Assembly: GCF_000993825.1 (NCBI RefSeq)
Contig: NZ_CP011114.1
Coordinates: forward strand, 1,240,001 to 1,304,000
Source: Paenibacillus durus ATCC 35681
Lineage (GTDB): Bacteria; Bacillota; Bacilli; Paenibacillales; Paenibacillaceae
DNA length: 64,000 nt
Direction of reading: 5' to 3'
Shown here one piece after another: positions 7,937 to 16,429 of the stretch. The notes under the pieces are model-generated. The model was not told the DNA's origin. It saw only the letters and a list, made by a program, of their open reading frames with translations, and made no database searches. Both the position numbers and the translations under genes were made by a program. Each line of letters opens with the position of its first letter. Position 1 is the stretch's first letter.

Positions 7937-9355
7937 ATGGAAAAGATCTCTAAGATTCAATTGCCTCAATATTCCTTATACTCCTACCTTGAATACAGTC
8001 CTGATGCGATTTATATTTTGGACCTGAATAAAAAAGTGGTGTATGTAAATCCTTCTTTTATTCAATTGTACGGCTGGTCTAAAGACGATTTGAATAATCT
8101 GAATTTCCCCCATATACCGTCTGAATTATATAATGAATGGGCCGGCATTTTTCAGTATTTCGACCACAAGAAAGAGGCTGTTACGCTGGATACGGTCAGA
8201 AAAAAACGGGATGGTGAACTGATTAGCATCAGCATTACGATCTCCCCGCTCGTGGAGCCGGATGGTCAAATCACCGCTTTCCTTTGCCTTTCGAGGGATG
8301 TAACAGAATATAAAATGTCGGAGCAAAAATATTACCGCTTGTTCAACCAGGCAAATGACTCCATATTTATCTTTGAATATAATGATCAAGGAAAAGTCTC
8401 TAATTTTATCGATGTGAATGACACAGCTTGCCAAAGACTCGGTTATTCCAGACAGGAGCTTCTCGCGAAGTCACCGCCCGATATTGGGGACCCAAGTCTT
8501 GCGGATCAGTTCGATCTAAATTTCCGCTCCATTGTACAAGGACAAACAATTTTTATTGAATGGATTCATGTGGCTAAAGACGGAACAAGAATTCCGGTTG
8601 AGATTAATTCTAAAATATTTAAGCTAAATAATAAGAACATGGTCATTGCTATAGTTCGTGACCTTACGGAACGGAAAAGGACGGAGGAGTTATTAAGAAA
8701 GAGCGAGAGCTTTTCCCTGATCGGAGAGCTGTCAGCGGGAATTGCTCATGAGATCAGGAATCCGTTAACCAGTATAAGAGGATTCGCTCAGCTATTATTT
8801 TCTGAAACCGAATCCATTCAAAGTTATCGTGATTTAGTCATATCCGAGGTGGACCGGATTAATTCCATAATTGGGGAGCTATTGTTTCTTGCTAAACCGC
8901 AATGCTCGGATCTAATCGACAAGGACCTCATCCCCCTGCTGAGACAAACGATAACCTTGCTTAACGCTCAAGCGCATTTGACAGAGAATGAGATCGTTAT
9001 GGAAACCAATCCTGGCAGCCTATACATAAGATGTGCTGAAAACAAGCTTAAACAGGTCTTTATCAATATTCTGAAAAACGCGATTGAGGCGAGCCCAAAA
9101 GGAGCCGGAATTAAAGTTAAGGTCATCCGGAGGAAGCAATGTGTATTGGTTCGTTTTTTGGATAAGGGCAAGGGCATTCCCGCCGAGATTCTGAGCCAAA
9201 TCGGTTCACCCTTTTTTACAACAAAGTCAGGGGGCACGGGACTCGGAATAATGATCAGCCAAAAAATTATACAGGATCATCATGGAACCCTTCATTTTGC
9301 CGCCAACAAGCCGAAAGGAACCATTGTTGAAGTTATGCTGCCAATAAAAATATAG
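7937..9355 (+). CDS. PAS-PAS sensor histidine kinase, Kin-like, orphan
   Basis: A 472-residue kinase without membrane helices. Two PAS domains (about residues 15-120 and 130-245) are followed by a HisKA domain with the H-box LSAGIAHEIRNPLTSIRGF, and a HATPase_c domain with the N-box NILKNAIEAS and glycine boxes DKGKGIP and GGTGLGI. This architecture resembles the soluble sporulation kinases that feed phosphate to Spo0F. No response regulator is adjacent, which fits such an orphan role, but the target is inferred. It stands between two terminators as a single gene. Confidence 0.87.
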   Translation: MEKISKIQLPQYSLYSYLEYSPDAIYILDLNKKVVYVNPSFIQLYGWSKDDLNNLNFPHIPSELYNEWAGIFQYFDHKKEAVTLDTVRKKRDGELISISITISPLVEPDGQITAFLCLSRDVTEYKMSEQKYYRLFNQANDSIFIFEYNDQGKVSNFIDVNDTACQRLGYSRQELLAKSPPDIGDPSLADQFDLNFRSIVQGQTIFIEWIHVAKDGTRIPVEINSKIFKLNNKNMVIAIVRDLTERKRTEELLRKSESFSLIGELSAGIAHEIRNPLTSIRGFAQLLFSETESIQSYRDLVISEVDRINSIIGELLFLAKPQCSDLIDKDLIPLLRQTITLLNAQAHLTENEIVMETNPGSLYIRCAENKLKQVFINILKNAIEASPKGAGIKVKVIRRKQCVLVRFLDKGKGIPAEILSQIGSPFFTTKSGGTGLGIMISQKIIQDHHGTLHFAANKPKGTIVEVMLPIKI

Positions 9356-9425
9356 AGAGGGCAAGATGGAACCCAGCGGAGTCAAAGTATCAATGGATCA
9401 ATTGGCTCTAATTTGGGCAAACGGC

Positions 9426-9466
9426 AAATAGCCCCCGTCTTTAAAAAGTTGGGAGGCTATTTGTAA
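9426..9466. terminator. Intrinsic terminator between kinase and TetR genes
   Basis: AAATAGCC (9426-9433) pairs with GGCTATTT (9455-9462), extended by CCC/GGG inside. It lies between converging genes and has AT-rich tails on both sides. Confidence 0.72.
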
Positions 9467-9523
9467 TCCCCGGCGAATTGATTTAGATCAAAACAACTCG
9501 CTCATTCCTTAGCGGGATGCCCT

Positions 9524-10183
9524 TTAGTTACTACGAGTTTGAAACAACGAGCTAACAATCAAAGACAAAGTATTCCTGTATATGGAATAGGCCGATTCTA
9601 CATCTCCCAAGTGTCCACCCATGTATAGATGGATAACGCCGTGGAGCGAGGCCCAGAATATACGTACAACGGATTCCGCGTCATACGGGCCGGGGATTAG
9701 TACTTGCTCTTGCGCATTGTTGATCACGGTCAATAATTGCTGCATGGCTGTTACGGTTCCATGTATGCTTTCCTCATCCGGTTTGAAATCTGCGAAGGCT
9801 CCTCCGAACATCAGCTTATAATAGCTGGAGTAACGCTGCCCGAATTCCCAAAAGGTTTCGCCGAAATTCAGCAAATACTGTGCCGGGTCAGCAGCCTGCG
9901 GCGTACCTTCGAATTCGTCAGCTAGAATCTTACAACCCTCCAGATACAACTGCTGAGCCAAACCTTCTTTATTAACAAACAAGCTATAAATGATTTTTGT
10001 CGAACAATCCATTTTATCCGCTACTCTACGCACAGTAACGGCTTCCGGGCCTTCTTCTTGCAATAGCGTTGCCGCAGCATCAACAACAAGCTTGCGTAGA
10101 TTTTCTATATTTTGCAAGCGAGCTTCTTGGTAGGTTTTCAACTTTCGTGTGTTCGTATTGGAGGAGGTACCTTGGTCGCTCAT
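9524..10183 (-). CDS. TetR family regulator with WHG-like C-terminal domain
   Basis: A 219-residue repressor. The HTH is at VTVRRVADKMDCSTKIIYSLFVNKEGL and the C-terminal half carries KLMFGG and a WASLHGVIHLYMGGHLG segment typical of TetR proteins with a WHG ligand domain. I start it at ATG 10183, 7 nt after AAGGTGA, rather than at upstream in-frame ATGs. It is divergent from the SDR-MDR-lactonase-like operon at 10465, which it probably controls, and its leader contains a palindrome at 10216-10230 suited to autorepression. Confidence 0.85.
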   Translation of the reverse strand: MSDQGTSSNTNTRKLKTYQEARLQNIENLRKLVVDAAATLLQEEGPEAVTVRRVADKMDCSTKIIYSLFVNKEGLAQQLYLEGCKILADEFEGTPQAADPAQYLLNFGETFWEFGQRYSSYYKLMFGGAFADFKPDEESIHGTVTAMQQLLTVINNAQEQVLIPGPYDAESVVRIFWASLHGVIHLYMGGHLGDVESAYSIYRNTLSLIVSSLFQTRSN

Positions 10184-10215
10184 AATCATCACCTTCGGTT
10201 ATTATGTTTTCGTTA

Positions 10216-10230
10216 GGAAACAAGGTTTCC
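10216..10230. promoter_or_regulatory. Palindrome, candidate TetR operator
   Basis: GGAAAC-AAG-GTTTCC, a perfect 6-bp dyad, lies about 10-25 nt downstream of the predicted minus-strand start point and so could block transcription of the TetR gene. Confidence 0.5.
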
Positions 10231-10246
10231 GACTCTCTTATCAAGA

Positions 10247-10275
10247 ATTTTATATAGTTGTTGGACAGTTGTCAA
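10247..10275 (-). promoter_or_regulatory. Promoter of the TetR gene
   Basis: On the minus strand TTGACA (10275-10270) and TAAAAT (10252-10247) are 17 nt apart. Confidence 0.68.
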
Positions 10276-10301
10276 TGTGCGTTGGATGTTCAAAGATCAT
10301 A

Positions 10302-10330
10302 TTGACTTTCCACAAAAGGGACGTTACAAT
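10302..10330 (+). promoter_or_regulatory. Promoter of the SDR-MDR-SSL operon
   Basis: TTGACT (10302-10307) and TACAAT (10325-10330) are 17 nt apart. The transcript has a leader of about 130 nt before the SDR start at 10465, in which I see no defined structure. Confidence 0.68.
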
Positions 10331-10464
10331 GAATTCCAATAGAAACACTGTTACCAAAATAATGCGATGATTCTTAACTTTTTTGGGAAGTTGGGAATTA
10401 TTTTTAACCGCTCGGTAACGATGTTTCTGAATTAAAACGTAGTATCTGAAAGGAGGATAACAAT

Positions 10465-11307
10465 TTGAAAATTAAAGGAAAATGGTCGCTCGTCACGGGA
10501 GCTTCTTCCGGTATTGGAGAGCAATTCGCGAGACAACTGGCCAAACAAGGCAGCCATTTGGTACTCGTGGCCCGTTCAGAGAGAAAGCTTGAGGAACTGG
10601 CATCGGAGCTTAGAAAGAGGTATGGCATCAAAGCTGAGGTTATCCCTTTGGATCTTGCGAAAGAGGGTGCGCCCAGCGAGTTATATCAGCAATGTCGGCT
10701 TTTGAAAGTGGAGATCGAACTGCTGGTCAACAATGCAGGTTTTGCTACACATGGTTTGTTTGAACAAGTGTCAGGTGAGCGTCAGCATGAAGAAGTGATG
10801 CTCAATGTCGCGGCTGTTGTAGATATGACCCACTTGTTCTTACCGGACATGTTGCGCAAAAGCTCAGGTGCAGTAATCAATGTTGCTTCAACCGCCGGAT
10901 TTCAACCGCTTCCCTATATGGCCGTATATGGGGCAACGAAAGCTTTCGTCTTATCGTTTACTCAAGCATTATATTGGGAAAATCGTGACCGCGGCGTCAA
11001 ATTTTTCGCACTTTGTCCCGGTTCGACGGATACCAGTTTCTTTAATGTCGTAGGAGCGGAAGAAGCCTCCGTCGGAAAGAAAGACACACCGGAAAGAGTT
11101 GTAGAGGTTGCGCTTCGCGCGTTGAAGGAAGGGAAACTGTATGTCGTTCCCGGTATCCAGAACTATATGGGGGCGCAGTTAGCGCGATTCATTACACGAA
11201 AGCAAGGTCTTCGGCTTGTTGGAAGCATGCTTCGTCCGCGCGAAGGATCCGGCAATTATAAGAATATTGGTAATCAATCTGATCTTGCAGGGAGGACAAA
11301 TCAATGA
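10465..11307 (+). CDS. SDR family oxidoreductase (DltE/COG0300-like)
   Basis: A 280-residue NAD(P)-dependent dehydrogenase with VTGASSGIGEQFARQLA, NNAGFATHG and the active-site YGATK. The C-terminal third resembles the DltE-type subgroup that acts on hydrophobic or carbonyl compounds. The TTG start follows AAAGGAGG by 9 nt. Its stop overlaps the next gene by 4 nt (ATGA), so the first two genes of this operon are translationally coupled. The substrate is unknown, but the neighbouring reductase and lactonase-like genes suggest processing of a xenobiotic or lipid-like carbonyl. Confidence 0.85.
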   Translation: MKIKGKWSLVTGASSGIGEQFARQLAKQGSHLVLVARSERKLEELASELRKRYGIKAEVIPLDLAKEGAPSELYQQCRLLKVEIELLVNNAGFATHGLFEQVSGERQHEEVMLNVAAVVDMTHLFLPDMLRKSSGAVINVASTAGFQPLPYMAVYGATKAFVLSFTQALYWENRDRGVKFFALCPGSTDTSFFNVVGAEEASVGKKDTPERVVEVALRALKEGKLYVVPGIQNYMGAQLARFITRKQGLRLVGSMLRPREGSGNYKNIGNQSDLAGRTNQ

Positions 11308-12317
11308 AAGCTATACAACTAACAAACGGCTTCGGCTTTGAGGAATTAACCTTGACGGAACTCGACATACCAACGCCGGGCCCTCAGGAGGTGCTGATCC
11401 GCATGAGGGCAGCTTCTCTCAACTACCGGGATTTAGTGATCCTGAATGGATTAATGCCGGTCGACATCAAGTTTCCCTTCATTCCAGTATCAGACGGAGC
11501 GGGAGAAATTGTAGCTGTAGGCCCAGGAGTAACAAGATTTCAGGTAGGACACCGGGTAGCGGGTAATTTGCAGCAGCGATTCATTGCCGGCAATCCAAGA
11601 GCGGAGGTATTAGGAGAAAGTTTGGCAGGTCCGTTGAACGGAGTGGCGGCCGAGTATGTCGTCCTGCATGAAAATGGAATCGTCCGTATTCCCGATCACC
11701 TCACTTGGGAGGAGGCCTCCACATTGCCGATCGCCGCATTAACTGCATGGAGCATGCTGATCGAATACGGCGGTTTGCAAGCGGGTAATACCGTGCTGCT
11801 GCAAGGAACAGGCGGTGTCTCCATCTTCGGCCTACAATTCGCTGTTATGGCCGGAGCAAGAGCCATCATCACATCAAGCAGCAACGCCAAGCTGGAACGG
11901 GCAAAGGCTCTCGGCGCATGGCAAACGATCAACTATTCGGAAGTTCCCGATTGGGATAAGGTGGCGTTAGAGCTGACTGACGGCGGCGTCGACCATGTTC
12001 TGGATGTTGGAGGAGCGGCAACGATGGTGAAATCAATCAATGCGCTTCGCATTGGAGGGACAGTGAGTATGGTCGGGTTCTTATCGGGATTGACCATTCC
12101 GGAATACGATGTCACAGGCATCTTGCAGAAAGCTGCAACCGTTCGCGGCAGTCAAGTCGGCAACCGGGATCACTTTGAAAAGATGAATCGGGCAATTACC
12201 CATCATGGTTTACATCCTGTCATTGACCAAGTATTTCCACTGAACCGAATTGGAGAAGCATTCGCGCTCTTGGCCGAAGGAAAGCAATATTTCGGTAAAA
12301 TCGTAGTCCAAATTTAA
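11304..12317 (+). CDS. Medium-chain dehydrogenase/reductase (quinone oxidoreductase-like)
   Basis: A 337-residue MDR enzyme with an N-terminal GroES-like domain (SLNYRDLVILNGLMP, FIPVSDGAGEIVAVGPGV) and a Rossmann NAD(P) domain (LLQGTGGVSIFGLQFAVMAGA). The structural and catalytic zinc cysteines of classical alcohol dehydrogenases are not evident, which fits the zinc-free quinone-oxidoreductase branch. It overlaps the SDR gene by 4 nt. It presumably reduces an activated double bond or carbonyl with NAD(P)H. Confidence 0.86.
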   Translation: MKAIQLTNGFGFEELTLTELDIPTPGPQEVLIRMRAASLNYRDLVILNGLMPVDIKFPFIPVSDGAGEIVAVGPGVTRFQVGHRVAGNLQQRFIAGNPRAEVLGESLAGPLNGVAAEYVVLHENGIVRIPDHLTWEEASTLPIAALTAWSMLIEYGGLQAGNTVLLQGTGGVSIFGLQFAVMAGARAIITSSSNAKLERAKALGAWQTINYSEVPDWDKVALELTDGGVDHVLDVGGAATMVKSINALRIGGTVSMVGFLSGLTIPEYDVTGILQKAATVRGSQVGNRDHFEKMNRAITHHGLHPVIDQVFPLNRIGEAFALLAEGKQYFGKIVVQI

Positions 12318-12349
12318 AATTTTACTTCCATGACATAGGAGGCGCTCTA

Positions 12350-13513
12350 ATGCCTAATACAACAGATTTCTCTACTAAAGCTCCTCCAGGCGGAAATCAT
12401 CCGAAACGCTCAACACTTAAACGGATACGCAGAGTGGGATTATCGCTGCTTGCGGTGATCCTTCTTGGAGTGATCACTTTCCTGCTTGTACCTTCACCTA
12501 TCGAACCGGCAAAATGGATCGCGCCAACGGCCCCGTCTTTTCAGGAAGCGGGTCCGTGGCAACAGAACAACAAACTCAGCTCGGCTCAGCTAGTTACGGA
12601 TGCCCCTAAATCCCCGGAATTCATTACCTTTGATAAGGAAGGTAATCTATATACAGGAGATTCTGACGGGAAAATTTATAAGGTTCCTTTCGATGGAGAG
12701 GGTAATCCGCAAGAGGCTCAAGTGTTTGCAGACACCAAAGGAACGCCCAACGGACTTAAATTCGATGACAATGGGAATTTGATTGTTGCTGATATCAAGA
12801 GGGGACTGCTATCTGTAAACCCATATGGGACCGTAGAGGTATTGGCCGATCAAGTGGACGGCAAGCCGATCTATTTAACCAACGAGCTTGATATTGCCCA
12901 GGATGGTACCATTTATTTTTCCGACACCTCGACCTATGGCCGCGTGATGTTCAAAGAAATGGCCGAGAACAAGCCGCATGGACGTTTGCTGAAATATGAT
13001 CCGGTAACCAAGCAGACGACCGTCCTGTTAGAGGGGCTCTATTTTGCCAACGGAATTGCCTTGTCTAGTAAGGAGGATTTTGTGCTTGTGGCGGAATCGT
13101 ATCATTATCAGTTGACCAGATACTGGCTGAAGGGCCCGAGGAAGGGGACATCTGATATTTTTTCGGACAATCTTGCGGGCTTTCCAGACAACATTACGCG
13201 CGATGAGCAGGGTCATTTCTGGGTCGGGATCTTTACGACTCGCATTTCTTTTGTAGATCAGATGCATCGCAGCCCTTGGTTGGCCGGTACCATGGCCAAA
13301 GTGCCGGAGTCGCTGCTTAGCGGAGCAAGCGCACCGGCGAAGCATGGGCTTGTAGTGGAGCTCAGCCCGCAGGGGGAGCTGATCGAAAGCTGGCAAGATC
13401 CGGAAGGCTCACTGTATGGCGTAACTACGGCTGTAAGCCATAACGGATATCTATATATAGGGACGGCGCCAGGAGGCAGCCAGGGCGTTCATCGCGTGCC
13501 GCTAACCAAATAA
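12350..13513 (+). CDS. Membrane-anchored SMP-30/strictosidine synthase-like beta-propeller protein
   Basis: A 387-residue protein with a basic N-terminus, one membrane helix (about residues 27-47) and a six-bladed beta-propeller of the SMP-30/gluconolactonase or strictosidine-synthase-like type. Typical blade motifs are GNLYTGDSDGKIYKV, NGLKFDDNGNLIVADIKRG and IYFSDTSTYG. Such proteins are often metal-dependent lactonases or arylesterases; the actual substrate is unknown. The long segment after the helix is predicted outside. It is the third gene of the operon, 32 nt after the MDR gene. Confidence 0.82.
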   Translation: MPNTTDFSTKAPPGGNHPKRSTLKRIRRVGLSLLAVILLGVITFLLVPSPIEPAKWIAPTAPSFQEAGPWQQNNKLSSAQLVTDAPKSPEFITFDKEGNLYTGDSDGKIYKVPFDGEGNPQEAQVFADTKGTPNGLKFDDNGNLIVADIKRGLLSVNPYGTVEVLADQVDGKPIYLTNELDIAQDGTIYFSDTSTYGRVMFKEMAENKPHGRLLKYDPVTKQTTVLLEGLYFANGIALSSKEDFVLVAESYHYQLTRYWLKGPRKGTSDIFSDNLAGFPDNITRDEQGHFWVGIFTTRISFVDQMHRSPWLAGTMAKVPESLLSGASAPAKHGLVVELSPQGELIESWQDPEGSLYGVTTAVSHNGYLYIGTAPGGSQGVHRVPLTK

Positions 13514-13678
13514 TTGCCTTCACGGCAAGCCCAGCGGTTCCAAAAAAGCGACGTCAAATGGGTTCTCGGAATCATTCGAGGGCCTTTTTTGTATGAGAAA
13601 CTCCTAGTTCCTTTGAACTCGATGATAAAATGGGTGCCGGTTTGAGGACGCACACATGAAATCAAAGGAAAACAAAGG

Positions 13679-13753
13679 ATGGACAAGAGCAGTCTAGCAC
13701 ACACGAAGTGGAACTGCAAATACCATATTGTATTTGCGCCGAAGTACAGAAGA
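13679..13753 (+). pseudogene. IS200-family Y1 transposase fragment
   Basis: An ATG opens a peptide containing LAHTKWNCKYHIVFAPKYRR, the conserved start of IS200/IS605 TnpA, but homology ends after about 25 codons. The catalytic HUH and Tyr regions are absent. It is therefore a truncated remnant. It sits directly before the decayed VOC duplication, in a 930-bp stretch (13514-14445) without any intact gene. Confidence 0.7.
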
Positions 13754-13786
13754 TCCCCGATTTCATCAAGCCTTTGATAGAGGGAA

Positions 13787-14130
13787 GGTATGATTGATTG
13801 CTAATTAAGACATGATGTATTATATCCGCTCCCGGACGAAGCGAAGAGCCTGATCATGCACACCCGGCTTAATATTTTTGGAAGCAATGTAATGTTTTCC
13901 GATACGTTTCCCGGTATGCCTTTTGTGGTAGGCAACAAGATTAGCCTGGCCATTGTGACCGACGACAAGGGACGCCTTGCAATCTGCTTTTGATAAACTT
14001 AAAGAGGGCGGTAAAGTTAGCATGGAGCATCAAGAAACCTTCTGGAGCAAAGCTTACGGAAGTCTGTCGGACAAGTTCGGCGTGCTATGGCAGTTCAACC
14101 TTGGTATGGAAGAATTGTGACGGGATGTCA
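13787..14130 (+). pseudogene. Decayed duplicate of the VOC/PhnB-like gene at 24072
   Basis: This stretch matches 24001-24505 closely, starting in the upstream sequence (GGTATGATTGATT) and continuing past the stop codon. An internal deletion of about 161 bp joins the promoter-side sequence (13824) straight to codon 44 of the gene (13826), with a 2-nt TA microhomology at the joint; the ribosome-binding site, start codon and N-terminus are lost. A single G is also inserted in the GACAAGGGACGCC segment near 13970, shifting the frame. No functional product is expected. Confidence 0.85.
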
Positions 14131-14170
14131 AAGGGTTATGACAGTAAAAGCAACGCATTTGCCAGAGCGC

Positions 14171-14202
14171 ATCGCTGACAGCGATTAGGTCAGGGTTCAT
14201 CC
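14171..14202. repeat. Dyad repeat, copy 1 of 2
   Basis: ATCGCTG-A-CAGCGAT followed by GGTCAGGGTTCA and CCC. The same block recurs at 17707-17740 in a fuller palindrome. Both copies lie in the 3' flanks of genes. Confidence 0.45.
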
Positions 14203-14229
14203 CCCCAGGCCCCATTATAATGATTTAAT

Positions 14230-14261
14230 GACCTTCCGAATGCGGAAGGTCTATTTGTTTT
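14230..14261 (+). terminator. Intrinsic terminator
   Basis: GACCTTCCG (14230-14238) and CGGAAGGTC (14243-14251) form a 9-bp stem with a 4-nt loop followed by TATTTGTTTT. It lies behind the decayed VOC copy. Confidence 0.75.
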
Positions 14262-14445
14262 ATACAGATTTAAAATTAAAGGATAACACTGATTTTTAAA
14301 TTTAATACTGTGGCTAAAGTTGTTTATATACCTTGATTGATGTATGTAAAATAACCAATTCATTTTGTAAACTTATCTGGAGTGAGCGATTGCTTGCTCT
14401 ACAGCGGAATCATGAATCCGCACAAATGAAAGGAGGTGTTTGATA

Positions 14446-15672
14446 TTGAGTCCTAATCTGACTTCAGCAACGCAAAGTGCCGCGAGCGGAGTTTCTTCTG
14501 TTCGCCTTCCGTGGGCCGGATTATTAGCCCTTGCCATGGCAGGGTTTATCTGTATCCTCACAGAGACGCTCCCGGCCGGTTTGCTTCCCCAGATCGGCGG
14601 GGGACTTGGAGTCTCGGAGGCGGCTGCCGGCCAGCTTGTCACTTCGTATGCTATCGGCTCCCTGCTCGCCGCAATTCCTTTAACAACCGCAACACGAGGG
14701 TGGAGACGGCGGCCACTGCTCTTGCTGTGCATTGCCGGTTTTCTCGTGTTCAACAGCGTTACTGCACTATCCTCTAACTATATGCTGACGCTGATTGCCC
14801 GTTTCCTGGCTGGAGTTTCTGCAGGTGTCTTGTGGGGAATGACAGCAGGCTATGCCCGGCGTATGGTGCCCGATATCCTCAAAGGTAAAGCCATGGCGGT
14901 GGCGATGGTCGGCACGCCTCTCGCTCTGGCGCTTGGTGTTCCAGCCGGAACATTCCTTGGCGTTCTTGTTGGCTGGCGCTCTGTTTTTGCCATCATGTCG
15001 CTGCTGGCGGCGCTGCTCATTGCTTGGGTGCTCTGGAAGATGCCGGACTTCTCTGGACAGGCCGCTGAAAAGAGACTCCCTCTTCGTAAAGTCATCCTCT
15101 TGCCGGGGGTGCGGCCCGTACTGATTGTTGTGCTGGCATGGGTGTTGTCGCATAACATTTTGTACACATATATTGCGCCTTACCTTGCCCAGGCCGGGTT
15201 AGCCCGGCGTGTTGACTTGATGCTGCTTATTTTCGGCGCTACATCGGTTGCTGGAATCTGGATAATCGGACTGTTAATTGATCGTATGCAGCGTTTGTTG
15301 GTATTGATCAGCCTTGCGGGTTTCGCACTAGCATCCCTTTTGCTTGGTATAAGCGGCCAGCCCGTTGTGATTTATTTAGCGGTATCGGTCTGGGGCCTCA
15401 CGTTCGGCGGAGCGGCAACACTGCTGCAGACGGCAATGGCTGACGCCGCTGGCGAGAGTGCGGATGCGGCTCAATCAATGCTGGTGACAGCATGGAATCT
15501 GGCCATCGGCGGAGGCGGGATAATCGGCGCTGTTTTACTCGAAACCCTTGGCGTTAGATCCTTCCCGTGGGCCTTGTTAGGGCTGCTGCTCCTTGCACTG
15601 CTCGTTGTGTGGCGGGCACAAGAATACGGATTTCCTTATACTTCTTCGAGAGAAGGAATGAGAAATTTATGA
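14446..15672 (+). CDS. MFS efflux transporter (DHA1 family, AraJ/SotB-like)
   Basis: A protein of about 408 residues with 12 predicted membrane helices. GGGLGVSEAAAGQLVTSYAIG and FLAGVSAGVLWGMTAGY are typical of the DHA1 drug/sugar antiporters related to AraJ and SotB. I favour the TTG at 14446, 9 nt after AGGAGG; another in-frame TTG at 14440 is only 3 nt away from that site. Its last 37 nt overlap the end of the converging Lrp gene. The Lrp protein or another local regulator might control it. The exported compound is unknown. Confidence 0.85.
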   Translation: MSPNLTSATQSAASGVSSVRLPWAGLLALAMAGFICILTETLPAGLLPQIGGGLGVSEAAAGQLVTSYAIGSLLAAIPLTTATRGWRRRPLLLLCIAGFLVFNSVTALSSNYMLTLIARFLAGVSAGVLWGMTAGYARRMVPDILKGKAMAVAMVGTPLALALGVPAGTFLGVLVGWRSVFAIMSLLAALLIAWVLWKMPDFSGQAAEKRLPLRKVILLPGVRPVLIVVLAWVLSHNILYTYIAPYLAQAGLARRVDLMLLIFGATSVAGIWIIGLLIDRMQRLLVLISLAGFALASLLLGISGQPVVIYLAVSVWGLTFGGAATLLQTAMADAAGESADAAQSMLVTAWNLAIGGGGIIGAVLLETLGVRSFPWALLGLLLLALLVVWRAQEYGFPYTSSREGMRNL

Positions 15673-16076
15673 TCGATCGGTGAAGACATGACAATCAGGA
15701 TCGTATAGGTTCCATACTTATCGCACTGATTGCCAAATTCTTCGAGAGCGCGTGTAGAGTCGGTCAGTACTTTTAATAAATAATTGTGTTCACCGCTTAT
15801 GCGGTGGCACTCGGCAACATGGGGAGATGAACGGACGAAATCAAGAAAGGCGTAGCAGTCTCTAGTCCGAAATAACATATAGGCTGCTGTGTTTTTTTCA
15901 ATTTTTTCAGGATTGATGATTGTGCGATACTCTTCGATCACGCCTTTTTCTTCCATTCGTCTTACTCTTTCCGTTACAGCAGGTTGGGATAACCCCACGC
16001 TTTTACCCAGCTCTGTCATCGAAATCCGCGCTTGATTTTGAAGATGGAAGAGGATTTGTTTGTCTACATGATCCAC
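15636..16076 (-). CDS. Lrp/AsnC family transcriptional regulator
   Basis: A 146-residue regulator with an N-terminal winged HTH (MTELGKSVGLSQPAVTERVRRMEEKGVI) and a C-terminal RAM ligand-binding domain. The GTG start at 16076 follows AAAGGAGG by 9 nt. Members sense amino acids and often control an adjacent exporter; here the converging MFS gene is the neighbour, overlapping by 37 nt at the 3' ends. No operator could be assigned with confidence in its AT-rich upstream region. Confidence 0.88.
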   Translation of the reverse strand: MDHVDKQILFHLQNQARISMTELGKSVGLSQPAVTERVRRMEEKGVIEEYRTIINPEKIEKNTAAYMLFRTRDCYAFLDFVRSSPHVAECHRISGEHNYLLKVLTDSTRALEEFGNQCDKYGTYTILIVMSSPIDHKFLIPSLEEV

Positions 16077-16183
16077 TTTGAATGTCCTCCTTTAAATTTA
16101 AGGTGTTACAAATAAAGTTCCTTGTATTACTTTGTGTAATTATCATAATGGATGGATTGCGATATGTAAAATGAATGATTAAT

Positions 16184-16402
16184 CTATATAAGATGAACTT
16201 GAAAAATGAGATCAGGGTAAGGAGTAACGAAGGGGAAGTTTGGAACTGTAGGAGCGATAGCGATCGCCTTTGTCTCCGGATTTCATCCGCGAAGAGCGGG
16301 TAATTATGAAGAAATCTGGGGACAACAGCGGCCGGAAGTCCAAACATTCCTCGTAGTTACGACTGATATCTGGTGGGAAAATCTTAAGTTCATTTTAAAT
16401 AG
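16184..16402. repeat. MITE-like element, copy A (full length, 219 bp)
   Basis: Terminal inverted repeats are at 16184-16200 (left) and 16386-16402 (right); 15 of 17 positions match. The interior is about 90% identical by eye to copy D at 51365 and can fold back (GTTTGGA with TCCAAAC; CTCCGGATTTC with GAAATCTGGGG). It encodes no protein. It fills most of the 353-bp gap between the Lrp and esterase genes and lies directly upstream of the esterase. No clear target duplication is seen. Confidence 0.75.
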
Positions 16403-16429
16403 ATATGGAGTTAGAGAGGATGGCTAACA